Assembly (NCBI RefSeq): GCF_003711225.1 | Contig: NZ_CP031030.1 | Coordinates: forward strand, 3,224,001 to 3,288,000 | From: Runella sp. SP2 | GTDB taxonomy: Bacteria > Bacteroidota > Bacteroidia > Cytophagales > Spirosomataceae | Direction of reading: 5' to 3' | DNA: 64,000 bases | Shown here: positions 8,305-16,538 of the stretch, piece by piece | Position numbering within the stretch: position 1 is the stretch's first letter | Layout: each line of letters begins with the position of its first letter | Position numbers and translations under genes: made by a program | The notes under the pieces: generated by a model | Databases searched by the model: none | Seen by the model: the letters and a program-made list of their open reading frames with translations, nothing else | What the model was told of the DNA's origin: nothing

Positions 8305-9240
8305 ATGCAAATTTTTGTAAATACGCCCTTCAACGAAGCGCTCCGCCACACCTTACGCCAAGCGCTTCCTGCGGGACACCAGTTGCTATTTAAAGTAGAA
8401 CTTCCTGAGGATGAACACCGTGGCGCGTTTCGTCGGGCCGATGCGATTTTGGGAAACCCACCTGCGGCATGGTTTACGGAAGCCCCTGCTCAATTAAAAT
8501 TTTGGCAACTCGAATCGGCGGGATTTGATGGGTACAAGCACCTACACCTTCCCAACGTGACAGTCTGTAACCTAGCCGACTACTTCTCGGTGCCTTGTGC
8601 CGAAACCATCGTCGCGGGTATTCTTGCTTTTTATCGAGGGTTGGAAGAACTTACTTTGTTAAAAGCCGAAAAACACTGGATTGGCTCGCCCATTCGCTAC
8701 CGTTTGGGGCTTCTTACAGGCAAACGAGTAGTAATTTTAGGCGCAGGAAGCATTGGCCAAACCGTCAAAAAAATGCTCTCAGGATTTGATTGTTCTCTTC
8801 AAATGGTTGCTCGTTCGCACCCCGATGCCACAATTCACACCCCCGAAGCGCTCTTGGCCATTCTACCCCAAATCGACCTCGTAATCAATTGCTTGCCTGG
8901 GGCCGCCAAAGGCTTTTTTACGGCAGATATGATTAATGCCATGCCTCCCAATGCTGTGTTTGCCAACATTGGCCGTGGTTCTACCGTCGATGAACCAGCC
9001 CTGATAAAAGCCTTACAAGAACAGCGTCTTGCGGGAGCGGTACTCGACGTGACAGAAGTGGAGCCTTTGCCAAGCAATCACCCGTTTTGGAGCATGTCAA
9101 ACGTGATTTTAACCCAACACACGGGCGGCGGACAGGCCAACGAACAGGAGGGAAAAGTGGCTATTTTTGCCGATAATTTCCGACGCTTTACCGAAGGACA
9201 ACCTCCGCACAATCAAATAAATTTACAAAAAGGATACTAG
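8305..9240 (+). CDS. D-2-hydroxyacid dehydrogenase, NAD(P)-dependent
   Basis: A 311-residue protein of the D-isomer 2-hydroxyacid dehydrogenase family, oxidising or reducing 2-hydroxy/2-keto acids. The nucleotide-binding GAGSIG lies near residue 146. The catalytic set is visible: Arg in NIGRGS, Glu in DVTEVEPLP and His in LTQHTGG. Length fits the family, close to glyoxylate/hydroxypyruvate reductase-like members. No neighbouring pathway genes narrow the substrate. The start ATG at 8305 gives the normal N-terminus. Confidence 0.85.
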   Translation: MQIFVNTPFNEALRHTLRQALPAGHQLLFKVELPEDEHRGAFRRADAILGNPPAAWFTEAPAQLKFWQLESAGFDGYKHLHLPNVTVCNLADYFSVPCAETIVAGILAFYRGLEELTLLKAEKHWIGSPIRYRLGLLTGKRVVILGAGSIGQTVKKMLSGFDCSLQMVARSHPDATIHTPEALLAILPQIDLVINCLPGAAKGFFTADMINAMPPNAVFANIGRGSTVDEPALIKALQEQRLAGAVLDVTEVEPLPSNHPFWSMSNVILTQHTGGGQANEQEGKVAIFADNFRRFTEGQPPHNQINLQKGY

Positions 9241-9242
9241 GG

Positions 9243-9282
9243 AGTGTCGAATGCAAAGTGCAGAGTGGCAATATTCGACACT
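9243..9282. repeat. 10-bp inverted repeat between dehydrogenase and holA
   Basis: AGTGTCGAAT (9243-9252) and ATTCGACACT (9273-9282) are perfect reverse complements separated by 20 nt. Nearby GCAAAGTGCAGAGTG and CACTTTGCACTCTC are related in opposite orientation, so the spacer to 9335 is mostly palindromic. There is no T-run, so termination is uncertain. Confidence 0.6.
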
Positions 9283-9335
9283 TTGCACTCTCCCCTCGAC
9301 ATTCTGCCATCGATATTTTATAACAACGACAAGAC

Positions 9336-10355
9336 ATGGTTCTTTCCCCCGAACAAGCGCTTAAAGAGATACGCCAGAAGAAAATTCAACCGCTCTATTT
9401 TATTCACGGCGACGAACCTTATTACATTGATTTACTGGCCGATGCCCTCGAAAAAGCCGTTGTTCCTGAATCCGAAAAAGGATTTAATCAGTTTGTACTT
9501 TTTGGAAAAGATGCCGATGTTGGTACGATTCTCAACTACGCGCGTCGCTTTCCGTTTATGTCGGAGCGGCAACTGGTATTGGTCAAAGAAGCCCAACAAT
9601 CCAACGGTCTTGATACCAAAGACAAATCGGCCCTTTTGGACGACTACGCCACTCGTCCGTTGTCATCCACGGTATTGGCTTTGTGTTTTCAGGGGAATTT
9701 TGACATGCGAAAAGCTTTGCCCAAGACCTTTGAAAAACACGGGGTTTTAGTCCAGTGCAAAAAAATGTACGACAACAAACTTCCCGATTGGGTAGGCGAG
9801 CACGTGCGAAGCTTGGGCGCAAAAATCAGCATCAAAGCGATTCAGATGTTGGTGGAAAACATCGGGAATGACCTCAAACGCATCACCAGCGAAATCGACA
9901 AAATCTTGCTCAACCTCACCGCCAGTGAAGAAATTACGGCCGCAGTGGTAGAGAAATACGTAGGAATTAGCAAAGAATACAACGTATTTGAATTGCAAAA
10001 GGCGCTTATCCAACGAGATGTGGTGAAGTCCAATAAAATCGCTAATTACCTCGCTGCCAACACGAAAGAAAATCCTTTGCCGCAGGTGCTTATCATTTTG
10101 TACAACTTTTTCAGCAAAGTGCTCGTCGTTCACGGAACGCAAGACAAATCGGAAGGACACCTTGCTTCGGTGTTGGGTGTGAGTCCGTTTTTTGTCAAAG
10201 ATTATTTATCGGCGGCGCGGCAGTATTCGTTGGGGCACGTGGCCAAAGCCATCAAAGCCTTGCGCCAAGCCGACAATGCTTCTAAAGGAATCGAATCAGG
10301 TTCAAAAGACGAACAAGCCATTATGCAAGAGCTTGTTTTTACGATTTTGCACTAA
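9336..10355 (+). CDS. holA: DNA polymerase III subunit delta
   Basis: A 339-residue clamp-loader delta subunit. It opens the beta sliding clamp as part of the DnaX complex. The N-terminal AAA+-like domain begins PLYFIHGDEPYYID, followed by RRFPFMSERQLVLVKEA, the helical lid (ENIGNDLKRITSEIDKILL) and the C-terminal collar region. Length and motif order match bacterial HolA. A longer overlapping frame beginning at 9244 is a shadow. Confidence 0.93.
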   Translation: MVLSPEQALKEIRQKKIQPLYFIHGDEPYYIDLLADALEKAVVPESEKGFNQFVLFGKDADVGTILNYARRFPFMSERQLVLVKEAQQSNGLDTKDKSALLDDYATRPLSSTVLALCFQGNFDMRKALPKTFEKHGVLVQCKKMYDNKLPDWVGEHVRSLGAKISIKAIQMLVENIGNDLKRITSEIDKILLNLTASEEITAAVVEKYVGISKEYNVFELQKALIQRDVVKSNKIANYLAANTKENPLPQVLIILYNFFSKVLVVHGTQDKSEGHLASVLGVSPFFVKDYLSAARQYSLGHVAKAIKALRQADNASKGIESGSKDEQAIMQELVFTILH

Positions 10356-10432
10356 ATCAATTGTGTGGTGTGTTCGCGATGGCGTGCTCGCGGTGTAGTG
10401 GTTGCTCGCGATAGCGTGCTTGAGGGAGTGCT

Positions 10433-10588
10433 CGCGGTTGCTCACAACCGCGAAAAGGGTTGCTCACAACCCAATGAATGACAGTGGGTTGTAAGCACGA
10501 TTACGGCGGGTTTTGAGAAACCCGCTGCACAAAAAAAGCAGGTTGTGAGCAACCCGCTACACGAACAAGCAGGTTTTTAGAAACCTGC
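10433..10588. repeat. Cluster of five CTCA/TGAG hairpins between convergent genes
   Basis: Five hairpins in 156 bp: 10433-10452 (CGCGGTTG-CTCA-CAACCGCG), 10457-10472 (GGGTTG-CTCA-CAACCC), 10506-10525 (GCGGGTTT-TGAG-AAACCCGC), 10538-10557 (GCAGGTTG-TGAG-CAACCCGC, one mismatch) and 10569-10588 (GCAGGTTT-TTAG-AAACCTGC). The stems differ yet stay paired. The right-hand three are followed by GCTGCAC, GCTACAC and GCGGCAC. The cluster sits between the 3' ends of holA and the DUF4230 gene. Confidence 0.85.
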
Positions 10589-10594
10589 GGCACG

Positions 10595-11263
10595 TCAATC
10601 TTCGTCTTTTGGCAAAAGCTTGGGTTCGGCGTTTACTTCGTCATAATTGCTAAACTCCTCTAGCCGTTTTTGATTGGCTTCGGGGAGTTGCATATTTATC
10701 TTCCAATTCATCGAAGCGGCTAATTGGTACATCATAAACTGAATTTGATTGTTGGCAATGCGGGGCAAATCTCCCTCCAATGCCTTTTCGTTCATGGCTT
10801 GTTTGGCATCCACCAGCAAGTTGGTATAATCTTCGTGGCTAAAGCGGTTCCAGATGCCATTTTCGATGTCATAAAACTTATAATCGGTATCAATCGAAAG
10901 CACTTCAGGTTCAGGGAAATACTCAATGACCATTTGATTGGTGGTTTCATCCAGGCGAAAACGCATTTTGGCAAAATCGAAACCAACCAGCACCTTTGCT
11001 TTGGCAATCACCAAGGCTTTTTTGGAGTTTTTGAACAAATACAAAAACTTTTTATCGTCCTTATAATCAAATATTTCCGTAAAGTATCCTTCGGCCATGA
11101 CGACTTTAAATACCTTTTCAATCCGCTCCAGCAAAATGGTGGACGATTGGGTGGACTGACCCAATTGGGCATTTTTTCGATTGGCCACGTAAAACAAGCC
11201 ATATCCCACCGCCCCGCCTAAAAGTAGGGTAATCACAAAAAACAAAAGTGTAGAAAGTCCCAT
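10595..11263 (-). CDS. DUF4230 domain-containing membrane-anchored protein
   Basis: A 222-residue protein with one N-terminal membrane helix (about residues 5-27) and a soluble domain. The DUF4230 core is recognisable in LERIEKVFKVVMAEGYFTEI and KALVIAKAKVLVGFDFAKM. The family is widespread, often one gene per genome, and has no assigned activity. It is convergent with holA, with the hairpin cluster between them. Confidence 0.8.
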   Translation of the reverse strand: MGLSTLLFFVITLLLGGAVGYGLFYVANRKNAQLGQSTQSSTILLERIEKVFKVVMAEGYFTEIFDYKDDKKFLYLFKNSKKALVIAKAKVLVGFDFAKMRFRLDETTNQMVIEYFPEPEVLSIDTDYKFYDIENGIWNRFSHEDYTNLLVDAKQAMNEKALEGDLPRIANNQIQFMMYQLAASMNWKINMQLPEANQKRLEEFSNYDEVNAEPKLLPKDED

Positions 11264-11278
11264 AAAAAGTTAAATTTT

Positions 11279-11413
11279 GCGAACATTTTTAAACCATACT
11301 CTCAACAAAATTACACTGATTTAGGACTTTTGGTACTCCGCATTTTTGTATTTATTATGCTCATTCCCCAAGGGTACGACAAACTACTTAGTTTCCTCGA
11401 CGGCGACTTTTAA
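11279..11413 (+). pseudogene. Truncated doxX 5' fragment lacking a start codon
   Basis: Forty-four codons translate to a close copy of the N-terminus of the DoxX protein encoded at 16065: both contain TDLGLLVLRIFVFIMLIP, then GYDKLLSFLDG. The equivalent of the start codon is GCG. Similarity stops at about 11405, and a TAA follows at 11411. Nucleotide identity is high but not complete, with scattered changes, so this is a diverged partial duplicate or a remnant of an older homologue. Its 3' end overlaps the C-terminus of the opposite-strand receptor gene. Confidence 0.8.
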
Positions 11414-13802
11414 CTTCCTCACTTTCTAGCTTAAAATCAGCTTTAACAAGTCCGAAACGGTAATTGAAATTTATAGCAATATAACGCCCCTCCCAAGCCC
11501 CTTTGTTGAAGGTAACAAAATTCCCAACTTTAGAATTTGAATTCCAAGAAGAACCTTTGAGTAAATCATTAAAGGTAAATTTTAGAGAACCTTTATCTTT
11601 GAGAATCTTTTTAGAAATACCTGCATCAAAAACTCCCATTGGATTTGAAATAGATACGCCCCAAGTTGAATTTAAAGCATACCAACCAGAAATATCAAAG
11701 TCCCATCCCTTACCAAGGCTTATTTGTTGTTGAATCCAAAGCCCTCCACCCAATACCTTGCGGTCGATGACTTTGTTAGATTCAAAATTTGCTTTAAACA
11801 TCGTATAATTTGCGTAAATATTAGCAAATCCATGCCACCAGTTTGTTATCGTAATCGGAAAACTTAGATCAACTCCATACTGCTGCATTTTGTCTAAATT
11901 TCGAGTAATGTCGTAAAAAACCTCCTGTTGAGTAGTAGCACTAATAGCACGGTCAGTTACGAATGCAGCAAAGTTTTTGGTGTGTGAATAGTTCAACGTA
12001 ACGTTCATTGACTGTAAAAATGTGTAGCCTAATTCGATGGTATTGGTAAACTGTGGTTTTAAAAAAGGATTCCCTCTCGAACTATTATATTCGTCTATTT
12101 TTCTATCAAAAGGGTTTAAATCAGTGTAAATTGGTCGGTCGATTGAATAGCGATACGCCAACGAAAATTCGTTGTTTTCATTAAGATGATACGTTAAGGC
12201 AAGTGATGGAAAAACATTCACATAGTTGGTATCGACCCTTCGGTTTTGATTCTGACGAAGGGATGTAAGCGTACTTGTAGTATGGGTTCTTTCCACTCGT
12301 AAGCCTAGACTGTATTCCCATTTTCCCTTTTGGCCTGTTAGGCTTCCATAACCTGCAACAATGCGTTCGAGATAGTTAAAGTGATTTGACTGACTCGAAT
12401 CAATAAATTTTTCAGAATTATTTACATTATAAAAATCAAAGCCATTATTACTCCCAACATCTGAGTATTTAGCGCCAAAGCTAAATTTTCCAATCGCTTT
12501 TAAAGGAATTTCAAAATCTGTTTTTACCATTTTAATTACAATACCAACAGGGGCTTCCATCGCATAATTTCTACTGAATAAAGCGGTATCACTGACAGGA
12601 TTGAGGTAAATATTAGGTTGTAAGGTATTCGATATAGTTTTATTACTATTCCAATCTGCATCAATTCCCCACTTCATTTTATTATTATTCTCAAATCTGT
12701 AATTAACGCCCCAATTTAATACCTCTACATCTCTTTTTCTTTGATTAAAAGCGTTTAACTTAGTTTGAGGCAAGTTATCAGAGCTATTTCCGAAAATCTG
12801 TGTATTACTAACCCCTTCTCGATCTTCGTCATTGTTGCTACTCATAAAACTAACCCCTAATGTGCTTTTTCTAGAAATCTTATAATCGCTTCTTAATCTG
12901 AGGTTTAATCCATTTCTGTTTTCATCATAATAGGAGTTAAGGCGGACAATTTTATTATCAGAAGTCATATTTACAATTTCTTCTGTATCACGCCAAATAC
13001 CCCTTGTTGTACTGACAGAAGTGGTAATATTCCATTTTGCATCGTTGAAACTAACGGCTAAATTAGCTTCTCCTTTGGGCGTTTTTCCTTGCATTGCAGT
13101 TGTAGAAACGATACCATTTAGTCCTGCTTTTAGGTTGCTTTTCAATTGAATATTAATTACACCACCACCACCAGCCGCATCGTATGAGGCTCCAGGAGTA
13201 GTTGACATTTCAATGGATGCAATATCGCTTGCTCTCAAACTTTTTAGGAAAGATGCCAATTCACTGCCTTGAATCATGGACGGCTTACCATTTATATAAA
13301 CCTGTACGTTCGGACGCCCTTTTAACATGAGATTATTTTGTTGGTCAACGGTTATGCCTGGAGATTTTCGAAGAACCTCCAGGCCATTCAAACCCACAGT
13401 ATTACTTGCAGCTTCAACATTAAAAACCAACTTTTCGCCTCGGGTTTCGATAACTGGTTTTTTCCCAGTAACCACAACTTCAGTTAATTGAGTAGCATTG
13501 GCCTGTAGAATAATATCAATGGTTTGATTTTGAGTAATAGTAAAGGTGGAATAATAGGGCAAGAACCCAATTGAGGAAACTTTAAGTAAATATTGCCCTG
13601 ATTTGAGGTTAGAAAATTTAAACCCTCCAACTTCGTCAGATACTGCACCTGTTACCAAAGTAGAGTCGGGAATAGTCAGTAAAATAAGGTTGACAAATGG
13701 CTGTATAGTTCCTTTTTCATCTTTTACGGTACCTTGAATATCTTGGGACTTTGCGGCGCTAACTCCTACGATGAAAAGAATTGAAATCATGAAATACTTC
13801 AT
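11388..13802 (-). CDS. TonB-linked outer membrane receptor (OMP_b-brl_3 type), AT-rich
   Basis: An 804-residue outer-membrane protein with signal peptide (about 1-19, ending AKSQ). A carboxypeptidase-regulatory domain spans about 20-105. A plug-like segment contains GLEVLRKSPGITVDQ, VYINGKPSMIQGSEL and TTPGASYDAAGGGGVINIQLK, and a beta-barrel follows. It is paralogous in layout to the receptor at 5539 but clearly more AT-rich than the flanking housekeeping genes. The last codons (RRRGN and stop) lie antisense within the doxX fragment, so the C-terminal tail may have been created at a recombination junction. The neighbouring divergent LytS/LytTR pair may regulate it. Confidence 0.87.
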   Translation of the reverse strand: MKYFMISILFIVGVSAAKSQDIQGTVKDEKGTIQPFVNLILLTIPDSTLVTGAVSDEVGGFKFSNLKSGQYLLKVSSIGFLPYYSTFTITQNQTIDIILQANATQLTEVVVTGKKPVIETRGEKLVFNVEAASNTVGLNGLEVLRKSPGITVDQQNNLMLKGRPNVQVYINGKPSMIQGSELASFLKSLRASDIASIEMSTTPGASYDAAGGGGVINIQLKSNLKAGLNGIVSTTAMQGKTPKGEANLAVSFNDAKWNITTSVSTTRGIWRDTEEIVNMTSDNKIVRLNSYYDENRNGLNLRLRSDYKISRKSTLGVSFMSSNNDEDREGVSNTQIFGNSSDNLPQTKLNAFNQRKRDVEVLNWGVNYRFENNNKMKWGIDADWNSNKTISNTLQPNIYLNPVSDTALFSRNYAMEAPVGIVIKMVKTDFEIPLKAIGKFSFGAKYSDVGSNNGFDFYNVNNSEKFIDSSQSNHFNYLERIVAGYGSLTGQKGKWEYSLGLRVERTHTTSTLTSLRQNQNRRVDTNYVNVFPSLALTYHLNENNEFSLAYRYSIDRPIYTDLNPFDRKIDEYNSSRGNPFLKPQFTNTIELGYTFLQSMNVTLNYSHTKNFAAFVTDRAISATTQQEVFYDITRNLDKMQQYGVDLSFPITITNWWHGFANIYANYTMFKANFESNKVIDRKVLGGGLWIQQQISLGKGWDFDISGWYALNSTWGVSISNPMGVFDAGISKKILKDKGSLKFTFNDLLKGSSWNSNSKVGNFVTFNKGAWEGRYIAINFNYRFGLVKADFKLESEEVKSRRRGN

Positions 13803-14184
13803 AAAATGTGATTTTAAATTAAATATCTTGCGTTTTTACGCAGCAAATCACCTACTTTTTGAAAGTAATACTGAGGTTTTCATACCAAGCCCATGATTTA
13901 TTATAGTAAACTGGCGCTATTGCATGGCTAACTTGAATGCTTGATTTCTACTATTGGCAGTCTCAATTGAGTAAATCGGGTGAGACCATCCTCAAAAAGC
14001 GTATTTTTGGCATAGAACTGACTATTTGTGGTTACTTTGAAGGGTAGAAGGTCAAAAGCAAAGCACCAGAATCTATCAAAACTGCTTTTCACAAAACCTC
14101 TATTTTACCCAATTTGGTATAATAGTTAGACTACTTGGTAGAAAGTGCCAAAAGCACTTTTAGGAAAGAATTAAATTTGAGGTA
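13803..14184. other. 382-bp divergent spacer before the LytS-type kinase
   Basis: This spacer separates the minus-strand receptor from the plus-strand kinase and must hold both promoters; I could not fix either. A small hairpin, AAAGTGC (14142-14148) with GCACTTT (14154-14160) and a 5-nt loop, lies 25 bp before the kinase start and may act in its leader. A short open stretch near 13980-14047 does not match a family I recognise. Confidence 0.5.
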
Positions 14185-15252
14185 ATGAATAAATCAATCA
14201 ACCATATTTTCGAGCTCGTCATCAATCCTCGGCTTAGAGTCTGGCAGTATATCCTATTTTGTACGGTGATATTTTCGATGGGGTTGTTTTATTCACTTGA
14301 TTCAATGAGTTATCGAAATCTCAGTGAATCAGAATTTTTCTTTGTTCTATTGGTGGAGGCTTCGGTACACTTATTTACCATAGTGACCTTAGTGTTTCAC
14401 CTGCTTTATTGGTCGCATTTCTTATTAATAAAAGGTCAAATACAGCTTTATGCCGTCGGTTTTTTTGTGTTGGTTTGGCTTGAGGTGGTTTTAGAGTCAT
14501 GGATTAATTCTTACTTTGGATGTGATAACCACGATTCCAGATATTATACTTTATATCTCATTGGTAACTTTATTAACTATGGTGTCTTTCACATTGCGGC
14601 AATTGGATTAAAAGCGTTTAAAATGTGGATTTTGGAAACAAAAAAACGTTTAAGTGCGGAATCAGATGCGCACATTGCTCAGTTAGAAATGTTAAAAAGT
14701 CAGTTAAATCCGCACTTTTTGTTTAATACACTGAATAATTTATATGTATTGAATAAGACTCGCCCAGAAGAAGCTGGTGAAGTAATTCTTAGACTTTCGG
14801 ATTTGTTGAGATACCAACTTTATGAAGGTAGTGGCGAGAATGTTTTGATGTCGAAAGAGTTAGAATTTATCAAAACATGGCTAATTTTGGAAGAAATTAG
14901 AAGAACAAAATCTCATTTTAACTTAACAATAATTGGTGATTATAACCATCTTCGTTTGCCCCCTTTTTTATTTATGACATTTATTGAAAATGCCTTAAAA
15001 CATGGAAAAATAGACAGTGAAACATTGATAAAATTCACTTTTAAAAATGATGATTTTAAGCACATCATTGAATTTGAGGTTACTAATCAAAAACAAGTTA
15101 AAATTATAAATAGTAAAACAAAAGTTGGAGGATTAGGCTTAAAAAATGTAAAACAACGGCTGGAGTTGTTGTTTAAGAACAATTATCATTTAAAAATTGA
15201 AGATTCTCAAAATACATTTTCTGTATTTTTAACCTTAGAAATTGCCAAGTAG
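14185..15252 (+). CDS. LytS/YehU-family sensor histidine kinase
   Basis: A 355-residue inner-membrane kinase. The N-terminal part has four or five hydrophobic segments (about residues 20-37, 50-78, 85-105 and 122-145). It is followed by the His_kinase domain (PF06580 type) with QLNPHFLFNTLNNLY, where H177 is the likely phosphorylation site. The ATP-binding part follows, with an N-box-like FIENALKHG and GGLGLKNVKQRLELL. Its stop is immediately followed by the ATG of the LytTR regulator, a standard two-component pair. It is AT-rich like the receptor next door. Confidence 0.88.
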   Translation: MNKSINHIFELVINPRLRVWQYILFCTVIFSMGLFYSLDSMSYRNLSESEFFFVLLVEASVHLFTIVTLVFHLLYWSHFLLIKGQIQLYAVGFFVLVWLEVVLESWINSYFGCDNHDSRYYTLYLIGNFINYGVFHIAAIGLKAFKMWILETKKRLSAESDAHIAQLEMLKSQLNPHFLFNTLNNLYVLNKTRPEEAGEVILRLSDLLRYQLYEGSGENVLMSKELEFIKTWLILEEIRRTKSHFNLTIIGDYNHLRLPPFLFMTFIENALKHGKIDSETLIKFTFKNDDFKHIIEFEVTNQKQVKIINSKTKVGGLGLKNVKQRLELLFKNNYHLKIEDSQNTFSVFLTLEIAK

Positions 15253-15972
15253 ATGAGATGTATTATTGTTGACGACGAACCTCTTGCTGTCGAAGGAATG
15301 CTATTGAATATAAATCAAATAGATTCTTTGGAACTGGTTGGTTCATTTTCTAATGCGTTAGATGCTCATAAGTTTTTGAAAGACAATGAAATTGATTTAA
15401 TGTTTTTGGATATAAATATGCCTAATTTGACAGGGTTAGAATTAGTTAAAATTATTTCTAACCCTCCTATGATTATTTTTACGACGGCCTACTCGGAGTA
15501 CGCCGTGGAAAGCTATGAAGTTGCCGCGATTGATTATTTAACCAAACCTATTCGTTTTCAACGTTTTTTCCAAGCAGTAAATAAAGCAGAAGAGCAATAT
15601 AGACTTCGCAAAAAAACAGAAACATCGACTTCAAACCAAAATTTATCGGAGTATATTCTCATCAAAGCAGACCGACGAACACATCGAGTCTATGTCAATG
15701 ATATTTATTATATTGAAGGTTTAAAAGATTATGTTTTAGTACATACGCAAGCCGAGAAATTAGCAGTAGCAATGAATATCAAGACGATTGGCAAACAATT
15801 ACCTGAAAGCTATTTTGTTCGTATTAATAAATCTTTTATTGTTAATTTAAACCACATCAATAGTTTCGATAATGATTTTCTTAAAATTGACTCCAAAGAA
15901 CTACCAATTGGTCTAGTTTTTAGAGAAAACTTCTTAAAAAAAATCGCACAAGATAGGGTATTAAAAAGATAA
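15253..15972 (+). CDS. LytTR-family response regulator
   Basis: A 239-residue regulator. The receiver domain spans residues 1-115, with acidic pair D7/D8, phospho-acceptor D53 in LMFLDINMP and K98 in DYLTKPI. A LytTR DNA-binding domain covers about 135-239 (LIKADRRTHRVYVNDIYYIEG through SFIVNLNHINSF). It starts directly after the kinase stop codon, so the two are co-translated. LytTR regulators bind short direct repeats; the nearby receptor promoter is a plausible target, by inference from position only. Confidence 0.9.
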   Translation: MRCIIVDDEPLAVEGMLLNINQIDSLELVGSFSNALDAHKFLKDNEIDLMFLDINMPNLTGLELVKIISNPPMIIFTTAYSEYAVESYEVAAIDYLTKPIRFQRFFQAVNKAEEQYRLRKKTETSTSNQNLSEYILIKADRRTHRVYVNDIYYIEGLKDYVLVHTQAEKLAVAMNIKTIGKQLPESYFVRINKSFIVNLNHINSFDNDFLKIDSKELPIGLVFRENFLKKIAQDRVLKR

Positions 15973-16064
15973 GAACCGTATCATTTATACCGCGCACCTA
16001 GTTTTAAATAATTTAACTCACTACCAATATTTTTCACTCACCCAAAGTCAATCTAGTTAATTTT

Positions 16065-16478
16065 ATGTTTTCATTTTTTAAGCCTTCTTCCTCTCAATCA
16101 TTTACAGATTTAGGACTGCTTGTACTCCGTATTTTTGTATTTATTATGCTCATTCCCCACGGGTACGACAAACTACTTAGCTTCCTCGACGGCGCTAACG
16201 ACTTCCCTGACCCGTTACACGTGGGAGTTCGGTTTTCTCATTTTATGACGGTTTTGGGCGAAATATTCATTCCGTTGCTGCTCATTTTTGGGTTGTTTAC
16301 GCGAATAGCAGCCGTGGTAGAAGTCGGGCTTTTCTTGGTCATTGCTTTTGTCATTCATGGCAGCGACCCATTTGGCGACAAAGAACACGCCCTTTTGTAC
16401 TTAGTGCCTTCATTGGCGTTGTTACTCACAGGTGCTGGAAAGTATTCATTGGACGCAGCTTTGTTTCAAAAGAAATAA
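16065..16478 (+). CDS. DoxX family membrane protein
   Basis: A 137-residue protein with four predicted membrane helices. It has the DoxX layout: N-terminal LRIFVFIMLIPHGYDKLLSFLDG, then LHVGVRFSHFMTVLGEIFIPLLLIFGLFTRIAA and a C-terminal LLLTGAGKYSLDA motif. DoxX proteins are small membrane proteins linked in some organisms to redox or quinone chemistry; the role here is unknown. It is the intact counterpart of the fragment at 11279-11413, and the AT-rich receptor/two-component block lies between them. Confidence 0.85.
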   Translation: MFSFFKPSSSQSFTDLGLLVLRIFVFIMLIPHGYDKLLSFLDGANDFPDPLHVGVRFSHFMTVLGEIFIPLLLIFGLFTRIAAVVEVGLFLVIAFVIHGSDPFGDKEHALLYLVPSLALLLTGAGKYSLDAALFQKK

Positions 16479-16486
16479 GATGCTTG

Positions 16487-16508
16487 GTCGGGCTACTCAT
16501 AGCCCGAC
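16487..16508. repeat. CTCA-loop hairpin after doxX
   Basis: A 9-bp perfect stem, GTCGGGCTA (16487-16495) and TAGCCCGAC (16500-16508), closes the CTCA loop. Here the flank is GATGCTTG, not the usual GNNGCAC. It lies between the convergent doxX and lectin-fold genes. Confidence 0.8.
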
Positions 16509-16538
16509 TAAGTATGCCAACGTTGTTTTAGTGTTCTA

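Noticed and set aside
9244-9750. ORF overlapping the beginning of holA in another frame
   Set aside because: It lies over a strongly supported holA frame and shows no family motif.
13978-14052. Short open stretch that might be a transposase remnant
   Set aside because: The translation (ETILKKRIFGIELTICGY region) could not be linked to any family, so it is left unannotated.
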